In this document: one piece after another, positions 49,650 to 58,450 of the stretch
Numbering within the stretch: position 1 is the first letter of the stretch
Layout of the letters: each line of letters starts with the position of its first letter
NCBI GenBank assembly: GCA_029939505.1
Contig: JAOZSV010000009.1
Location: 1 to 58,609, forward strand
Direction: 5' to 3'
Length of the DNA stretch: 58,609 bases
Source of the DNA: Thiotrichaceae bacterium
GTDB lineage: Bacteria; Pseudomonadota; Gammaproteobacteria; Beggiatoales; Beggiatoaceae
Position numbers and translations under genes: made by a program
The notes under the pieces: generated by a model
Seen by the model: only the letters and a program-made list of their open reading frames with translations
Databases searched by the model: none
Told to the model about the DNA's origin: nothing

Positions 49650-50561
49650 TTAGTTTTGACGAATTTTAAAAAGGCGACAAAAAACACTAACCATCGTTGA
49701 AAAACGTTTCGTTATCAAATCAACGAAATAATCCAATGACAATTTATTGTTCACCTGTGTCATGTTGCAAAATTCTTTTGCAAACCTTTGAAATTGTACA
49801 AAATTTATTGGCGTGTTCAGATTGTTTGTCTCATTAAACTGTTTGAGCCACATTTCTAATCTGAGAGGCAATTCAAGATCATTATTTTTTTTCTTCGCTA
49901 TTTTGTCAGAAAAAAAGTTGAGTAGGCTGTAAGGCTTGATATGTTCATGCACCACCCAAGTGATTAGAGAGAGTTCATCAGAAGATAAGGATAAATTGCG
50001 GTTCTTCAATTCAAACTTGATTTCATCATAACCCAGTTTCGGAAGCCTTTTAGTTTCCAAATCTAACCATGAATAACTATGCACTTCACCATCAATAAAC
50101 ACAATGGATTGATTATGTGGTTTTTCCGTCACGCATAATAATGATATTTTAGCCTTATCACAGATGTTATTTAAAATGTCGAAAAATTTGACATCAAATT
50201 TTGGATCAACACGCATATTATTCAATAGTTCATCAAAATGATGTAGCAAAATGATGATGTCTTGATCAATATCCTCAAGTCTGCTCACTAATTGAAAAAA
50301 ATCTAAGGGCGGCTCACCATTTTCATTCAATTGTTTCCACATTTCCAGAATAAACCCTTTATAATTTTCTCTGTAGATTTTTATATCCACAAATAAAAAA
50401 AGGGTATTTTTCAATGGCGTATTTTTAAGACTTTCTAATAGCCCTTCTCTACCTTGCCCTGATGGCGCAACTAAATTAATAGAAGCCCCTTTTTGCAGTG
50501 TTTTAAGCAGATTCGCAGAAAAAATGGGGCGCAAACAATGTGAATTGCGGCAATAAGTCAT
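49650..50561 (-). CDS. AAA/STAND-like ATPase with degenerate P-loop
   Basis: The start is set at ATG 50561 (MTYCRNSHCLRPIFSANLL) because GGAG lies 8 nt upstream; earlier starts lie in repeat DNA. The 303-residue protein has an Orc1/AAA_14-like N-terminus with NLVAPSGQGREGLLESLK, in which the expected GK(S/T) is GRE (residues 32-40), and a Walker-B-like DIIILLHHFDELL. A helical winged-helix-like C-terminus follows. Without the Lys, ATP binding may be lost. It lies immediately upstream of murJ. The function is not recognised. Confidence 0.55.
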   Translation of the reverse strand: MTYCRNSHCLRPIFSANLLKTLQKGASINLVAPSGQGREGLLESLKNTPLKNTLFLFVDIKIYRENYKGFILEMWKQLNENGEPPLDFFQLVSRLEDIDQDIIILLHHFDELLNNMRVDPKFDVKFFDILNNICDKAKISLLCVTEKPHNQSIVFIDGEVHSYSWLDLETKRLPKLGYDEIKFELKNRNLSLSSDELSLITWVVHEHIKPYSLLNFFSDKIAKKKNNDLELPLRLEMWLKQFNETNNLNTPINFVQFQRFAKEFCNMTQVNNKLSLDYFVDLITKRFSTMVSVFCRLFKIRQN

Positions 50562-51023
50562 ATTTTTTTCTCCACTTATTAAGTTAAGTGCCATGATAAT
50601 GATACAATTTATGTAACTACTCAGGGCAACCACAAGGGATTGCCCCTACATCAGAAGATTTTCGTCAGTCGGAATAAAAATATTGTAGGGGCAATCCTTT
50701 ATGAGGGGCAATCCTTTATGGTTGCCCTGAATAGTTACCAATTTATAATATTATTAAAGTCGAGGTTATAGCTTGTGAAATTTAAAATTCGAGCTTATAG
50801 TTTTTTGAAAAGAATTAAGAATTGATTCCATTTTGAAAATGGAGTTCGAGGTTTTAGTTTTTTGAAAAAAAACTAAAACCTCGAAAACGCTTTAGCTTTG
50901 TGATTTGGAGTACATTTGAGGTTTGTCAGTCTGCCCAAAGCTGACTCGAACTCCTACTTTAACTCTTAATTTGCATAAAAAAACGATAACCTCGAAAACG
51001 CTTCAGCTTTGGATGGAAAAAAA
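50562..51023. repeat. Nested repeats between the ATPase gene and ung
   Basis: A palindrome (50607-50740) starts GTAACTACTCAGGGCAACCA and ends GGTTGCCCTGAATAGTTAC, with GGATTGCCCCTACA / TGTAGGGGCAATCC inside. Next is GGAGT...AACGCTTTAGC split by an H1 hairpin with arms GGTTTTAG / CTAAAACC (50846-50884). Last is the right half of another H1 fused to AACGCTTCAGCTTTGG (50990-51013), directly against the ung ribosome site. Confidence 0.65.
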
Positions 51024-51683
51024 ATGAATCAAACACTCGCACCATATTGGAAAGAAAAATTAGCCACCGAATTTGAAAAACCGTATTTTCAAAAATTGCT
51101 CACATTTATTGAGGAAGAACAAAAAAAACAAACCATTTATCCACATAAGTCTTTGATTTTTAATGCGTTTAAAAAATGTTCTTTTGACAATGTGAAAGTC
51201 ATTATTATTGGACAAGATCCTTATCATGGCAAAGGGCAGGCAAATGGACTTTGTTTTTCCACCAATGAAGGTGTGAAAATACCGCCATCATTGAAAAATA
51301 TTTTTAAGGAAATTCAAACCGATTTAGGAAAAGACATACCAACAACTGGCAATTTAGAACGCTGGGCTGAACAAGGCGTATTATTGCTCAATGCGATCTT
51401 AACTGTCAGAGCAAATGAAGCCGCTTCACACCGCAACAAAGGTTGGGAACAATTTACAGATGCTGTGATTCGTTTGATTTCTGAAGAGAAAAAAAATGTT
51501 GTCTTTTTGCTTTGGGGTAAATATGCTCAAGAAAAAGGTAAAATCATTGATAACACCCAACATCTCATTTTAAAATCTGCTCACCCCTCACCATTATCTG
51601 CTAAACAATTTTTTGGTCACAAACATTTCAGTCAAACCAATGATTATTTGCAACAATGGGGTAAAGCACCAATTGAATGGTAA
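51024..51683 (+). CDS. ung: Uracil-DNA glycosylase
   Basis: Ung removes uracil from DNA to start base-excision repair. From ATG 51024 (MNQTLAPYWKEKLATEFEKP) it is 219 residues, a normal size. It shows the catalytic water-activating motif GQDPYHG (Asp65), ANGLCFS, a uracil-recognition Asn in LLLNAILTV, and the DNA-intercalation loop HPSPLSA. The TTG at 51009 starts inside a repeat. The GGATGGAA ribosome site precedes the ATG. Confidence 0.96.
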   Translation: MNQTLAPYWKEKLATEFEKPYFQKLLTFIEEEQKKQTIYPHKSLIFNAFKKCSFDNVKVIIIGQDPYHGKGQANGLCFSTNEGVKIPPSLKNIFKEIQTDLGKDIPTTGNLERWAEQGVLLLNAILTVRANEAASHRNKGWEQFTDAVIRLISEEKKNVVFLLWGKYAQEKGKIIDNTQHLILKSAHPSPLSAKQFFGHKHFSQTNDYLQQWGKAPIEW

Positions 51684-51980
51684 ATCTCTGTAGAGTTCTC
51701 CAAAAAAGTTTTATCCTGTAGTGAAGGTTTGGAGCAAAATTTATATAAACCTATCCGGCCTATTCAAAAAATGCTGAACATAAAAATATTTTTTTGGCAA
51801 AAAACAAGGTTTAAGAAATCCGATTTTTGAAAAAAATCGGATTTCTAAGCTCAAAAACGAATAGGGCCGGATAGGTTCATGGATTACAGGACAATTTTTA
51901 CCGTTTTAATCAAAATTAACAATGCGAATTAAGAATTAATTTTTTTTGAAAACGCCAATTTTAACTCTTACAAAACCCTT
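51684..51980. repeat. AACCTATCC palindromic element upstream of argS
   Basis: The element (51748-51877) has ends AACCTATCCGGCCTATTC and GAATAGGGCCGGATAGGTT with the AAATCCGA hairpin inside. It is a relative of 16184-16325, but no target duplication is visible. GCGAATTAAGAATTAA and AATTTTAACTCTTA motifs follow just before argS. Confidence 0.65.
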
Positions 51981-53729
51981 ATGAAACAACACTTACAAAC
52001 TTTATTCACTCACGCCATTGCACAATTAAAAGCAAATGGCGATATTCCACAAGACATTATAGATGATATTCGTCTTGAACGGACTCGTAATACGGAACAT
52101 GGCGACTTTGCTTGCAATATCGCTATGATATTGGCAAAAAAAGGTCATAAACGTCCACGCGACTTAGCTCTGCTGATCATAGAGCAATTACCGACGGATG
52201 ATGCTATCGCTAAAGTTGAAATAGCAGGTCCAGGCTTTATTAATGTCTTTCTAACCCCCTTTGCCTATCACGCACTTATTGATAACATTTTAACCACCAA
52301 AGAAACTTATGGACGTAGCCAAATCGGTGCTGGGCAATCAATAATGATAGAATTTGTCTCTGCAAATCCAACAGGCCCTTTGCATGTGGGACACGGGCGA
52401 GGAGCAGCTTATGGTGCAGCTTTAGCAAATTTATTGAAGGCAGTCGGCTCAAAAGTGCATAAAGAATATTATGTTAATGATGCTGGGCGACAAATGGATA
52501 TTTTGGCAACCAGTGTGTGGCTACGTTATTTAGAATTATGCGGCGAAAGTTTAACATTTCCATCAAATGGCTATCAAGGCGATTATATTTGGGATATTGC
52601 TGCCGATTTGCATCGTCATTATGCAGAAGATTTACAACAAAGTACTAAAACTGTATTTGAAAATATTTCCCCTGATGCAAATCAAGGCGGCGATAAAGAA
52701 TTGCACATTGACGCACTGATTAAACGTAGTCAAGAATTGCTTGGTGAAAAATCTTATCAATTGATATTCCAAAAAGGGCTTGAAATTATTCTTGAAAATA
52801 TTCGTAGCGACTTAGAACAATTTGGTGTAACGTATGACGAATGGTTTGCCGAATCAAGCCTGAATACCAATCATACAATTGCAAAAACAATTGAGCAATT
52901 GAAAGCAGCGGGGCATACTTATGAACAAAACGGTGCATTATGGTTTCGTTCCAGCGCGTTTGGTGATGAAAAAGATCGAGTGGTGATACGCGAAAATGGG
53001 CAATTCACCTATTTTGCTTCAGATATGGCTTACCACTTAAATAAATTAGAACGTGGTTTTGATCATCTTATTAATATTTGGGGGGCTGATCATCATGGTT
53101 ATGTACCACGTATCAAAGCGGTAATGACGGCATTAGGCGCTTCTGCCCACCGTTTGACCGTTTTGCTTGTACAATTTGCGACTTTATATCGTGGAAAAGA
53201 GCGTTTACAAATGTCAACGCGCAGTGGTGAATTTGTAACATTACGCGAATTACGTGAAGAAGTGGGGCGTGATGCCGCTCGTTTTTTTTATATCCAACGT
53301 AAAAGTGAACAACATCTGAATTTTGACTTAGAATTAGCCAAATCTCAGTCTAATGATAATCCTGTGTATTATATACAATATGCTTATGCTCGGATATGTA
53401 GTGTCTTTCGGCATGAAAAAAACAAAGTTTGGTCTCATAACAAGGCAACGCTGAAACAGCTTGGTAATCCGCATGAACAAGCCTTAATGGTCACATTGTC
53501 ACGCTATCCAGAAGTGATAGAAATGGCGGCTCACGCTTATGAGCCTCATCAATTGACTTATTATCTACGTGACTTAGCACAGGATTTTCATACTTTTTAT
53601 GATTCCCATAAAATTTTAATTGACGATAATGAATTGCGTCAAGCACGTTTGAGTTTAATTGCAGCCTGCCAACAAGTGCTGCGTAATGGTTTAACAATCA
53701 TTGGTGTCTCTGCGCCAGAGGTAATGTAA
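51981..53729 (+). CDS. argS: Arginyl-tRNA synthetase
   Basis: ArgS charges tRNA(Arg). The 582-residue class I synthetase has the N-terminal tRNA-recognition domain, the HIGH-type motif in ANPTGPLHVGHGRG (about 128-141), WGADHHGYVPRIKA, a degenerate KMSKS as RLQMSTRSG, and the C-terminal anticodon-binding helical domain ending VLRNGLTIIGVSAPEVM. Length is normal. A SPOR-domain gene starts 3 bp after its stop, a conserved gammaproteobacterial pairing. Confidence 0.97.
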   Translation: MKQHLQTLFTHAIAQLKANGDIPQDIIDDIRLERTRNTEHGDFACNIAMILAKKGHKRPRDLALLIIEQLPTDDAIAKVEIAGPGFINVFLTPFAYHALIDNILTTKETYGRSQIGAGQSIMIEFVSANPTGPLHVGHGRGAAYGAALANLLKAVGSKVHKEYYVNDAGRQMDILATSVWLRYLELCGESLTFPSNGYQGDYIWDIAADLHRHYAEDLQQSTKTVFENISPDANQGGDKELHIDALIKRSQELLGEKSYQLIFQKGLEIILENIRSDLEQFGVTYDEWFAESSLNTNHTIAKTIEQLKAAGHTYEQNGALWFRSSAFGDEKDRVVIRENGQFTYFASDMAYHLNKLERGFDHLINIWGADHHGYVPRIKAVMTALGASAHRLTVLLVQFATLYRGKERLQMSTRSGEFVTLRELREEVGRDAARFFYIQRKSEQHLNFDLELAKSQSNDNPVYYIQYAYARICSVFRHEKNKVWSHNKATLKQLGNPHEQALMVTLSRYPEVIEMAAHAYEPHQLTYYLRDLAQDFHTFYDSHKILIDDNELRQARLSLIAACQQVLRNGLTIIGVSAPEVM

Positions 53730-53732
53730 TTT

Positions 53733-54278
53733 ATGAGTATCCGAAATAGACGTGAACCACGTTCTGAATATGTTTCAGCGAGTTGTCCACCTGGGTGGGC
53801 ATGGTTATTAGCAGGCATCTTGATAGGCATGTTTATCTCCTTTTTGATTTACTTACGAGAATTTTCCCCACAAAACATGCCGCCTGAAAGCGTAGAAGCC
53901 ACAACTCCTTCGATTAAAGCATCTGGGGTAATTGAAGATAATTCAAATTTTGAGTTTTCTTTAGATTTACCAAAGGATTCCTTTCAGAAAGGGCAAGAAA
54001 CTAAAAAGGAAGCTAAAAAGTCTGAATACCCAGTTACAAAACCAGGCCGATATTTTTTACAAGTCGGCTCTTTTAGAAATGAGCAAGAAGCTAAAGGATT
54101 GCAAAGCTATTTGATTTCAATTGGTATCCCTGCCACTATTGAAACAACAAATCTGAGTGCTGATATGGGACGCTGGTATCGAGTACAAGTCGGACCATTT
54201 ACCGATTTAGCTCAGCTTAATCAAACATACGCCCTGCTTGTAGAAAACAATATTTCTATTCTTCTTAAAAAATATTGA
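53733..54278 (+). CDS. SPOR-domain membrane protein (FtsN-like)
   Basis: The 181-residue bitopic protein has a short basic cytoplasmic tail, one TM helix (about 21-41, GWAWLLAGILIGMFISFLIY), a variable periplasmic linker and a C-terminal SPOR domain (about 104-180: GRYFLQVGSFRNEQEAKGLQ, GRWYRVQVGPFTDLAQLNQT) that binds denuded glycan at the septum. It is 3 bp after argS. Position and architecture match the FtsN-like genes found after argS; a role in division is inferred. Confidence 0.85.
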   Translation: MSIRNRREPRSEYVSASCPPGWAWLLAGILIGMFISFLIYLREFSPQNMPPESVEATTPSIKASGVIEDNSNFEFSLDLPKDSFQKGQETKKEAKKSEYPVTKPGRYFLQVGSFRNEQEAKGLQSYLISIGIPATIETTNLSADMGRWYRVQVGPFTDLAQLNQTYALLVENNISILLKKY

Positions 54279-54405
54279 ATCTGGGCGGGACCTGTCAGGT
54301 CTGATTCAAGAATTAGCTATACCTGACAGGTTTTGGAAACCTGTCAGGTCTGATTCATAATGTACTTATAACTTATTGATTTACATATAGTTTTTAACGC
54401 TTCTC
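54279..54405. repeat. AACCTGTCAGGT palindromes between SPOR gene and PilJ-domain gene
   Basis: ACCTGTCAGGTCTGATTC occurs at 54290-54307 and again at 54340-54357, with the inverse ACCTGACAGGTTTTGG between them (54321-54336). A convergent hairpin of this type could terminate both flanking genes. ACTTATAACTTATTGATTTA (54364-54383) recurs elsewhere in the window. Confidence 0.6.
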
Positions 54406-55239
54406 TTACTTCACAGATTTTGCATACAAATGCACTGCTATATTCATTTCCTTGAGTAAAAGCAAATTAAGTTTGGTTGCCTTATTTAAAGCCTCTTTGG
54501 ATGTATTAACTTCATCCAAAATCGGCTTATATTCACCCCACAACCTCTTTACTTCTGCCAATTGGGCTAAAATCGCTTTATCTTTAGTACTTACAATCAG
54601 TTCGTTCAGTGCTATTTCAAATGCAGACACTGTTTTTGCCAAGTTAGCCTTATTATCTTCTACCGCGATACCATTTGCGACTAACAACAATTCCTTCGTC
54701 ATCTTCTGTGTTAACATCCGCTGTTTGCCAGCTTTATTGATGGTTCCTGCCAACTCAGGCGTGATCTTTAAACCACTTGCGTTTTCATAAGAATGTACCA
54801 CTTCATTCATTTTTTCCAGTAACGGCACATTCTGTTGTACGATTTTTTCCAAAATAGCAGGGGAAATATCCCCACCAAGCACTGTATTAACATTTTCTTG
54901 GAATGGTTTCCATAAGCCCTTAACCACCTCCAACTTTTCCAGAATAATCGCATCTTCGGTTTTAACCAAACCAAGTTTTGCATCGCCTTTGAACAAGCCA
55001 GCTAGTGTTTGATCAAAAAGTTCTGCTGTCTTCTTGAGAAGCTGCTTATTCATATCAGCATCAATGCCTTTTGTAATAAGCAAGACTTCTTTACTCATCT
55101 TTTGGGTAAGCATTCGTTGTTTGCCAGCCAAGTTGATTTGAGTCGCCATATTTTGATGACTAGCCGCATAAGCGGTAAAACTTAATAAGCAAAAAGTAAT
55201 AATTGAAATTGAAAAAAAGCGAAATTTGAGATATTTCAT
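54406..55239 (-). CDS. Periplasmic protein with two PilJ-type sensor domains
   Basis: The 277-residue protein has a signal peptide (about 1-25, ending FTAYA) and two tandem all-helical PilJ-type domains. Each opens with the same signature: INLAGKQRMLTQKMSKE (about 35-51) and INKAGKQRMLTQKMTKE (about 167-183). PilJ/NIT-like domains sense small ligands such as nitrate and resemble the P-box of NarX. There is no kinase, TM anchor or methyl-accepting part, so it is a free periplasmic duplicate. It lies downstream of the hemerythrin/DUF2249 operon on the same strand, across a 178-bp repeat block. Confidence 0.75.
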   Translation of the reverse strand: MKYLKFRFFSISIITFCLLSFTAYAASHQNMATQINLAGKQRMLTQKMSKEVLLITKGIDADMNKQLLKKTAELFDQTLAGLFKGDAKLGLVKTEDAIILEKLEVVKGLWKPFQENVNTVLGGDISPAILEKIVQQNVPLLEKMNEVVHSYENASGLKITPELAGTINKAGKQRMLTQKMTKELLLVANGIAVEDNKANLAKTVSAFEIALNELIVSTKDKAILAQLAEVKRLWGEYKPILDEVNTSKEALNKATKLNLLLLKEMNIAVHLYAKSVK

Positions 55240-55417
55240 ATATTCCTATCCCTAAAAAATTAAAAAAGTTTTCATGCAAAAACAAGCGTTGTTTGGAATA
55301 CAACGCTTTAGCTTTGTTTGGAGTACAACGCTTTAGCTTTGTTATCTGGTTTCAAAGCTAAAGCGTTGAAACTCCTATTTCAAAGCTAAAGCGTTGAACT
55401 CCTATTTCAGAAATTCC
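55240..55417. repeat. Inverted GGAGTnCAACGC repeats after the membrane-protein gene
   Basis: Two plus-orientation copies (GGAATACAACGCTTTAGC, GGAGTACAACGCTTTAGC; about 55293-55342) face two inverse copies (AAGCTAAAGCGTTGAAACTCC, AAGCTAAAGCGTTGAACTCC; 55354-55404), forming a large imperfect palindrome that could end transcription from the minus-strand operon. Confidence 0.65.
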
Positions 55418-56758
55418 TCAAAGCGAATTACAATTTGCAATTTCTTGACTCACTGATTGATAAAGCCACAATGCTCTATAAATATTATATCCCAAAAAAA
55501 GGAATGAACAGGCTAATACGACACCAGCTAACACATAAGTAAAACTTGTTGGTAACAATATTGCCCCAATAGTAAGCCCAAAGGCAAAGAGATATACAAA
55601 AAATTGACGACGTGCTAACCTATCAGGAATAATCTGCTTCATATTCGGGATTTTTACTATAGAAATGACTTTAAGCACATTCAATTGTTGATTTTGGAGA
55701 TGAAGCCATATTAAAAAAGGAATAATTTTGTACAGCATTCCCTGAATAACAGGCAGCACAAATCCAGCTATAAAAAATACCCCCAATAGTACAGGGTAAA
55801 ATGGTTTCATGGCTAAATCAGACGATAATAAGCCAGCCACCCATATTATAATGCTTAACAATAATCCGATCATACCAACGCGCCAATAATTAAGCGTTAT
55901 ATCAGGCAATTTTCGCAAACGATGGGCTTGAATATTGAGCGTTGTTAAAGCAAACGCACTTAAACCCAATCCAATTAAACCTGGAAATAATTGTGCTATG
56001 ATGAAAGGAACTTTGTTAAGATGAGCAAGAATATCAAGCACTGTCCATATTAATAAAAAAATAAAGATTAAAGGAACAAGCCAACGTGTCAGTAATGGCG
56101 GATATTGGGGCGTAATTTGAAACATAGGTACGACTTGATAAGCGATGCCCATTACCAATAATCCGATCCAACCGATTAAACCCCAGGTAAAATGTAAATG
56201 GATTAATACTGTCGGTAAAGGCAATATAATCCCTAAACCACCAAATAGCATTCCTAATCCAATGCCCAACACAACATTTACAGCTAACGCGCCCAGTGCA
56301 AAGTGCATAGCAGTCATAATGGAATTTCGCCATTTTACCCGAATTAAGGCATAATTGATAACAATAATAAAACCAATAAAACTCATCCCTAACAAGACAA
56401 GAGCCACATTCATCAACCATGCATTTCCCATTACAAAGCCACCAGCTAAACTCAATGTACCTAGACTCAGCAAAATATGAAGTATGGAGCTAACTAAAAT
56501 AGGGCGAGGAACAGAACAACCAACAAGTACAGGCAATAATTGCAACATTGCCCCGAACATCACCATAGTAACAAAACCTAACGTCAATAGATGAGTAAAC
56601 GCGAGCGTAGCGGGATGCCAACGATTAATCAATAAATCGGGACCCTCATAAAGCAATAAAAAACTGGCTAACAAGCCAAATAAGGGAGCAGTTAAAAAAA
56701 AACGTAACGGGACAGATAAAGGTGGTGTCTGCTCTAAGCTAAGACTGGCTGTATTCAT
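55418..56758 (-). CDS. Polytopic membrane protein, CcoN/NnrS-like (heme-copper oxidase subunit I-like)
   Basis: The 446-residue protein has about 12 predicted TM helices. Conserved-looking histidines lie in WHPATLAFTHLLTLGFVTMV (about 47-66), LIHLHFTWGLIGW and MTAMHFALG. This HxxTLGF pattern occurs in CcoN-like and NnrS-like membrane proteins linked to nitric-oxide or nitrite metabolism. It overlaps DUF2249 by ATGA and follows a hemerythrin gene. It lacks partner oxidase subunits, so a terminal oxidase role is unlikely. The NO-response role is inferred from neighbours and the Dnr box upstream of the operon. Confidence 0.6.
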   Translation of the reverse strand: MNTASLSLEQTPPLSVPLRFFLTAPLFGLLASFLLLYEGPDLLINRWHPATLAFTHLLTLGFVTMVMFGAMLQLLPVLVGCSVPRPILVSSILHILLSLGTLSLAGGFVMGNAWLMNVALVLLGMSFIGFIIVINYALIRVKWRNSIMTAMHFALGALAVNVVLGIGLGMLFGGLGIILPLPTVLIHLHFTWGLIGWIGLLVMGIAYQVVPMFQITPQYPPLLTRWLVPLIFIFLLIWTVLDILAHLNKVPFIIAQLFPGLIGLGLSAFALTTLNIQAHRLRKLPDITLNYWRVGMIGLLLSIIIWVAGLLSSDLAMKPFYPVLLGVFFIAGFVLPVIQGMLYKIIPFLIWLHLQNQQLNVLKVISIVKIPNMKQIIPDRLARRQFFVYLFAFGLTIGAILLPTSFTYVLAGVVLACSFLFLGYNIYRALWLYQSVSQEIANCNSL

Positions 56759-57018
56759 TTCGTTTCAGCGTGAACAGCCGCCTCCGCTTGTGTATCTGTA
56801 CTACGCCAAATATAGACTTCAACAGGTACATCTCGCCCTGCTCGTGTCAACCAAGAATAACCATCCCGTGTTAAAACAGGATAAAGATGAAGAGGCTCCA
56901 TGCGGTGCAACATACACAAATATTCACCAACCTGTAACTTGGGAATCGCCGCCAAAACGCGCTCCAAAGGTTCGCATGGCTCCAATTGGCTAACATCTAA
57001 AACCTGTTTACTCATCAT
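56755..57018 (-). CDS. DUF2249-domain protein
   Basis: The 87-residue protein matches DUF2249, a small TusA-like fold: VLDVSQLEPCEPLERVLAAI, GEYLCMLHRMEPLHLYPVLT and VPVEVYIWR. One cysteine in EPCEP may correspond to the TusA active-site position. DUF2249 genes are often found with hemerythrins and nitrite/NO metabolism genes. It is overlapped by ATGA on both sides, hence tightly coupled translation with hemerythrin and the membrane protein. Confidence 0.85.
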   Translation of the reverse strand: MMSKQVLDVSQLEPCEPLERVLAAIPKLQVGEYLCMLHRMEPLHLYPVLTRDGYSWLTRAGRDVPVEVYIWRSTDTQAEAAVHAETK

Positions 57019-57461
57019 ACGTTTTCCCGAAATTCTTGCATTTGTTTAAGAATAGAGGGTACATCCCTATTTAAGACTTTATCACTCATTGGATAGAGTA
57101 TTTGTTGCTCTTTAGCATTATGCTGTTGCATTAACACTAACAATGTCTCAGACAAACCTAAATATTCCTCATCATCTTGCTGTGTGAGAGACTTTTGCAT
57201 ATCGTCAAAAACTTGACGCATTTGTTGATGTTCCATCCGCATAACCGCAGTTGGACCAGCAGTTTGACCAGTACGTTCTTCAACGCTAGGAAATAAAATT
57301 TGCTCCTCCTTTGCAAAATGTTGCTCCATCTCAAATATAAAATGGCTAAAATCGCTATTCGCCTCATTCCATTGCTTATTGGCGACTTTCACCTCAGCTT
57401 GGGCAAAGAGTTTATCACAATGCGAATGTTCGGCACTGAGTGTTTGAATGATAGTTTCCAT
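57015..57461 (-). CDS. Hemerythrin-like HHE-domain protein
   Basis: The 148-residue four-helix bundle has the di-iron ligand pattern: EHSHCDKLF (helix A), HFIFEMEQHFAKEEQILFP (helix B), MRMEHQQMR (helix C) and LMQQHNAKEQQILYP (helix D). Such proteins bind O2 or NO, or repair Fe-S centres (YtfE/DNRLRE type). First gene of the three-gene minus-strand operon, with a Dnr box 118 bp upstream of its start. Confidence 0.92.
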   Translation of the reverse strand: METIIQTLSAEHSHCDKLFAQAEVKVANKQWNEANSDFSHFIFEMEQHFAKEEQILFPSVEERTGQTAGPTAVMRMEHQQMRQVFDDMQKSLTQQDDEEYLGLSETLLVLMQQHNAKEQQILYPMSDKVLNRDVPSILKQMQEFRENV

Positions 57462-57578
57462 AAATTGATAATTGATATTTCGTAGAGGCGAACCGATGTA
57501 TTCGCATTTTAAAAGTTCTTGAAAAACCGTTTGCGTTACTGCAATTGATCAGTTTCTAATAGTAATCGCTTATAATCA

Positions 57579-57592
57579 TTGATTAAAATCAA
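57579..57592. promoter_or_regulatory. FNR/Dnr-type operator TTGAT-N4-ATCAA
   Basis: TTGATTAAAATCAA is a perfect palindromic FNR/Dnr consensus. It sits between the hemerythrin operon (start 57461, minus) and the Dnr-type gene (start 57734, plus), suitably placed to control either or both. A partial AATTGATCAG lies at 57543-57552. The remainder of 57462-57733 is AT-rich without other signals recognised. Confidence 0.8.
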
Positions 57593-57733
57593 CTTTCTAT
57601 TATTTTTAAAATAAATATAGAACTGTTAAAAATATAACTATTTGATTTTATTTGTTTTATTCTAATTTAATAGAAAAAACATTACTGAATTTTAAAATAA
57701 AAGATTTCTTGACATAAAAATTGGAAATTTGAT

Positions 57734-58450
57734 ATGCAAAATCAACCCTATTCTGATACAACGATTGATGAATTGCGTCAAATATATTTATTTAGCAGCC
57801 TTAATGATCAACAATTAGCGCAAATAAAAGAAAATATGCGCCATATACAAATTGATGAAGGAAATTTTTTATTTAAACATGGTGAACATGCTGCTCGTTT
57901 CTTTATGCTTAAAAAGGGTCATATTAAACTTCTCCGCCTTTCTCGAGAAGGGGCGGAAAAGGTTTTTGAAGTTGTTTCACCAGGCGAAACTTTCGCAGAA
58001 GCAGCAATGTTTATGCCTCAATCATCTTATCCAATGACCGCGCAGGCTATCAGTGACAGTTCTATTTTATGCTTTGAAAATCAAATTGTTATAGACATTC
58101 TCAAGGAATCCTGGGATGCTTGTTCTCAACTCATGTTTCAAATGAGTCAACGTATTCATATGTGGATCAATGAAATTGACCACTTAACTTTGCAAAGTGC
58201 CACATACCGTTTAATCAATTATTTGTTATATCAAATACCTGATAATCATAAAAACGTTTATAAAGTTAAGTTTCCTGTTCCTAAGCATGTCATTGCATCA
58301 CGCCTTTCTATTAAACCAGAAACCTTATCTCGTATTTTGCACACCCTCAATAAGGAAGGGTTTATCACAGTAAAAGGTTCAACTATTCGCATTCACAATG
58401 TCGATAGACTACGTTTGCACGCAGTGGGAGTTGATGTCGTCTCTCAGTAG
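57734..58450 (+). CDS. dnr: Crp/Fnr-family regulator of Dnr type
   Basis: The 238-residue protein has an N-terminal cyclic-nucleotide-like beta-barrel (FKHGEHAARFFMLKKGHIKL, VSPGETFAEAAMF), a dimer helix (QMSQRIHMWINEIDHLTLQS) and a C-terminal winged HTH (IASRLSIKPETLSRILHTLN). The N-terminal cysteines that bind the FNR Fe-S cluster are absent, and the arrangement resembles the heme-based NO sensor DNR. The HTH residues E..SR fit recognition of TTGAT half-sites. Divergent from the hemerythrin operon across the operator; autoregulation is possible. Distinguishing Dnr from other Fnr-like subgroups needs a tree. Confidence 0.82.
   Translation: MQNQPYSDTTIDELRQIYLFSSLNDQQLAQIKENMRHIQIDEGNFLFKHGEHAARFFMLKKGHIKLLRLSREGAEKVFEVVSPGETFAEAAMFMPQSSYPMTAQAISDSSILCFENQIVIDILKESWDACSQLMFQMSQRIHMWINEIDHLTLQSATYRLINYLLYQIPDNHKNVYKVKFPVPKHVIASRLSIKPETLSRILHTLNKEGFITVKGSTIRIHNVDRLRLHAVGVDVVSQ

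Noticed and set aside
57709-57714. TTGACA as -35 of the dnr promoter
   Set aside because: A -10 at normal spacing would fall on the start codon and no TATAAT-like hexamer is there.
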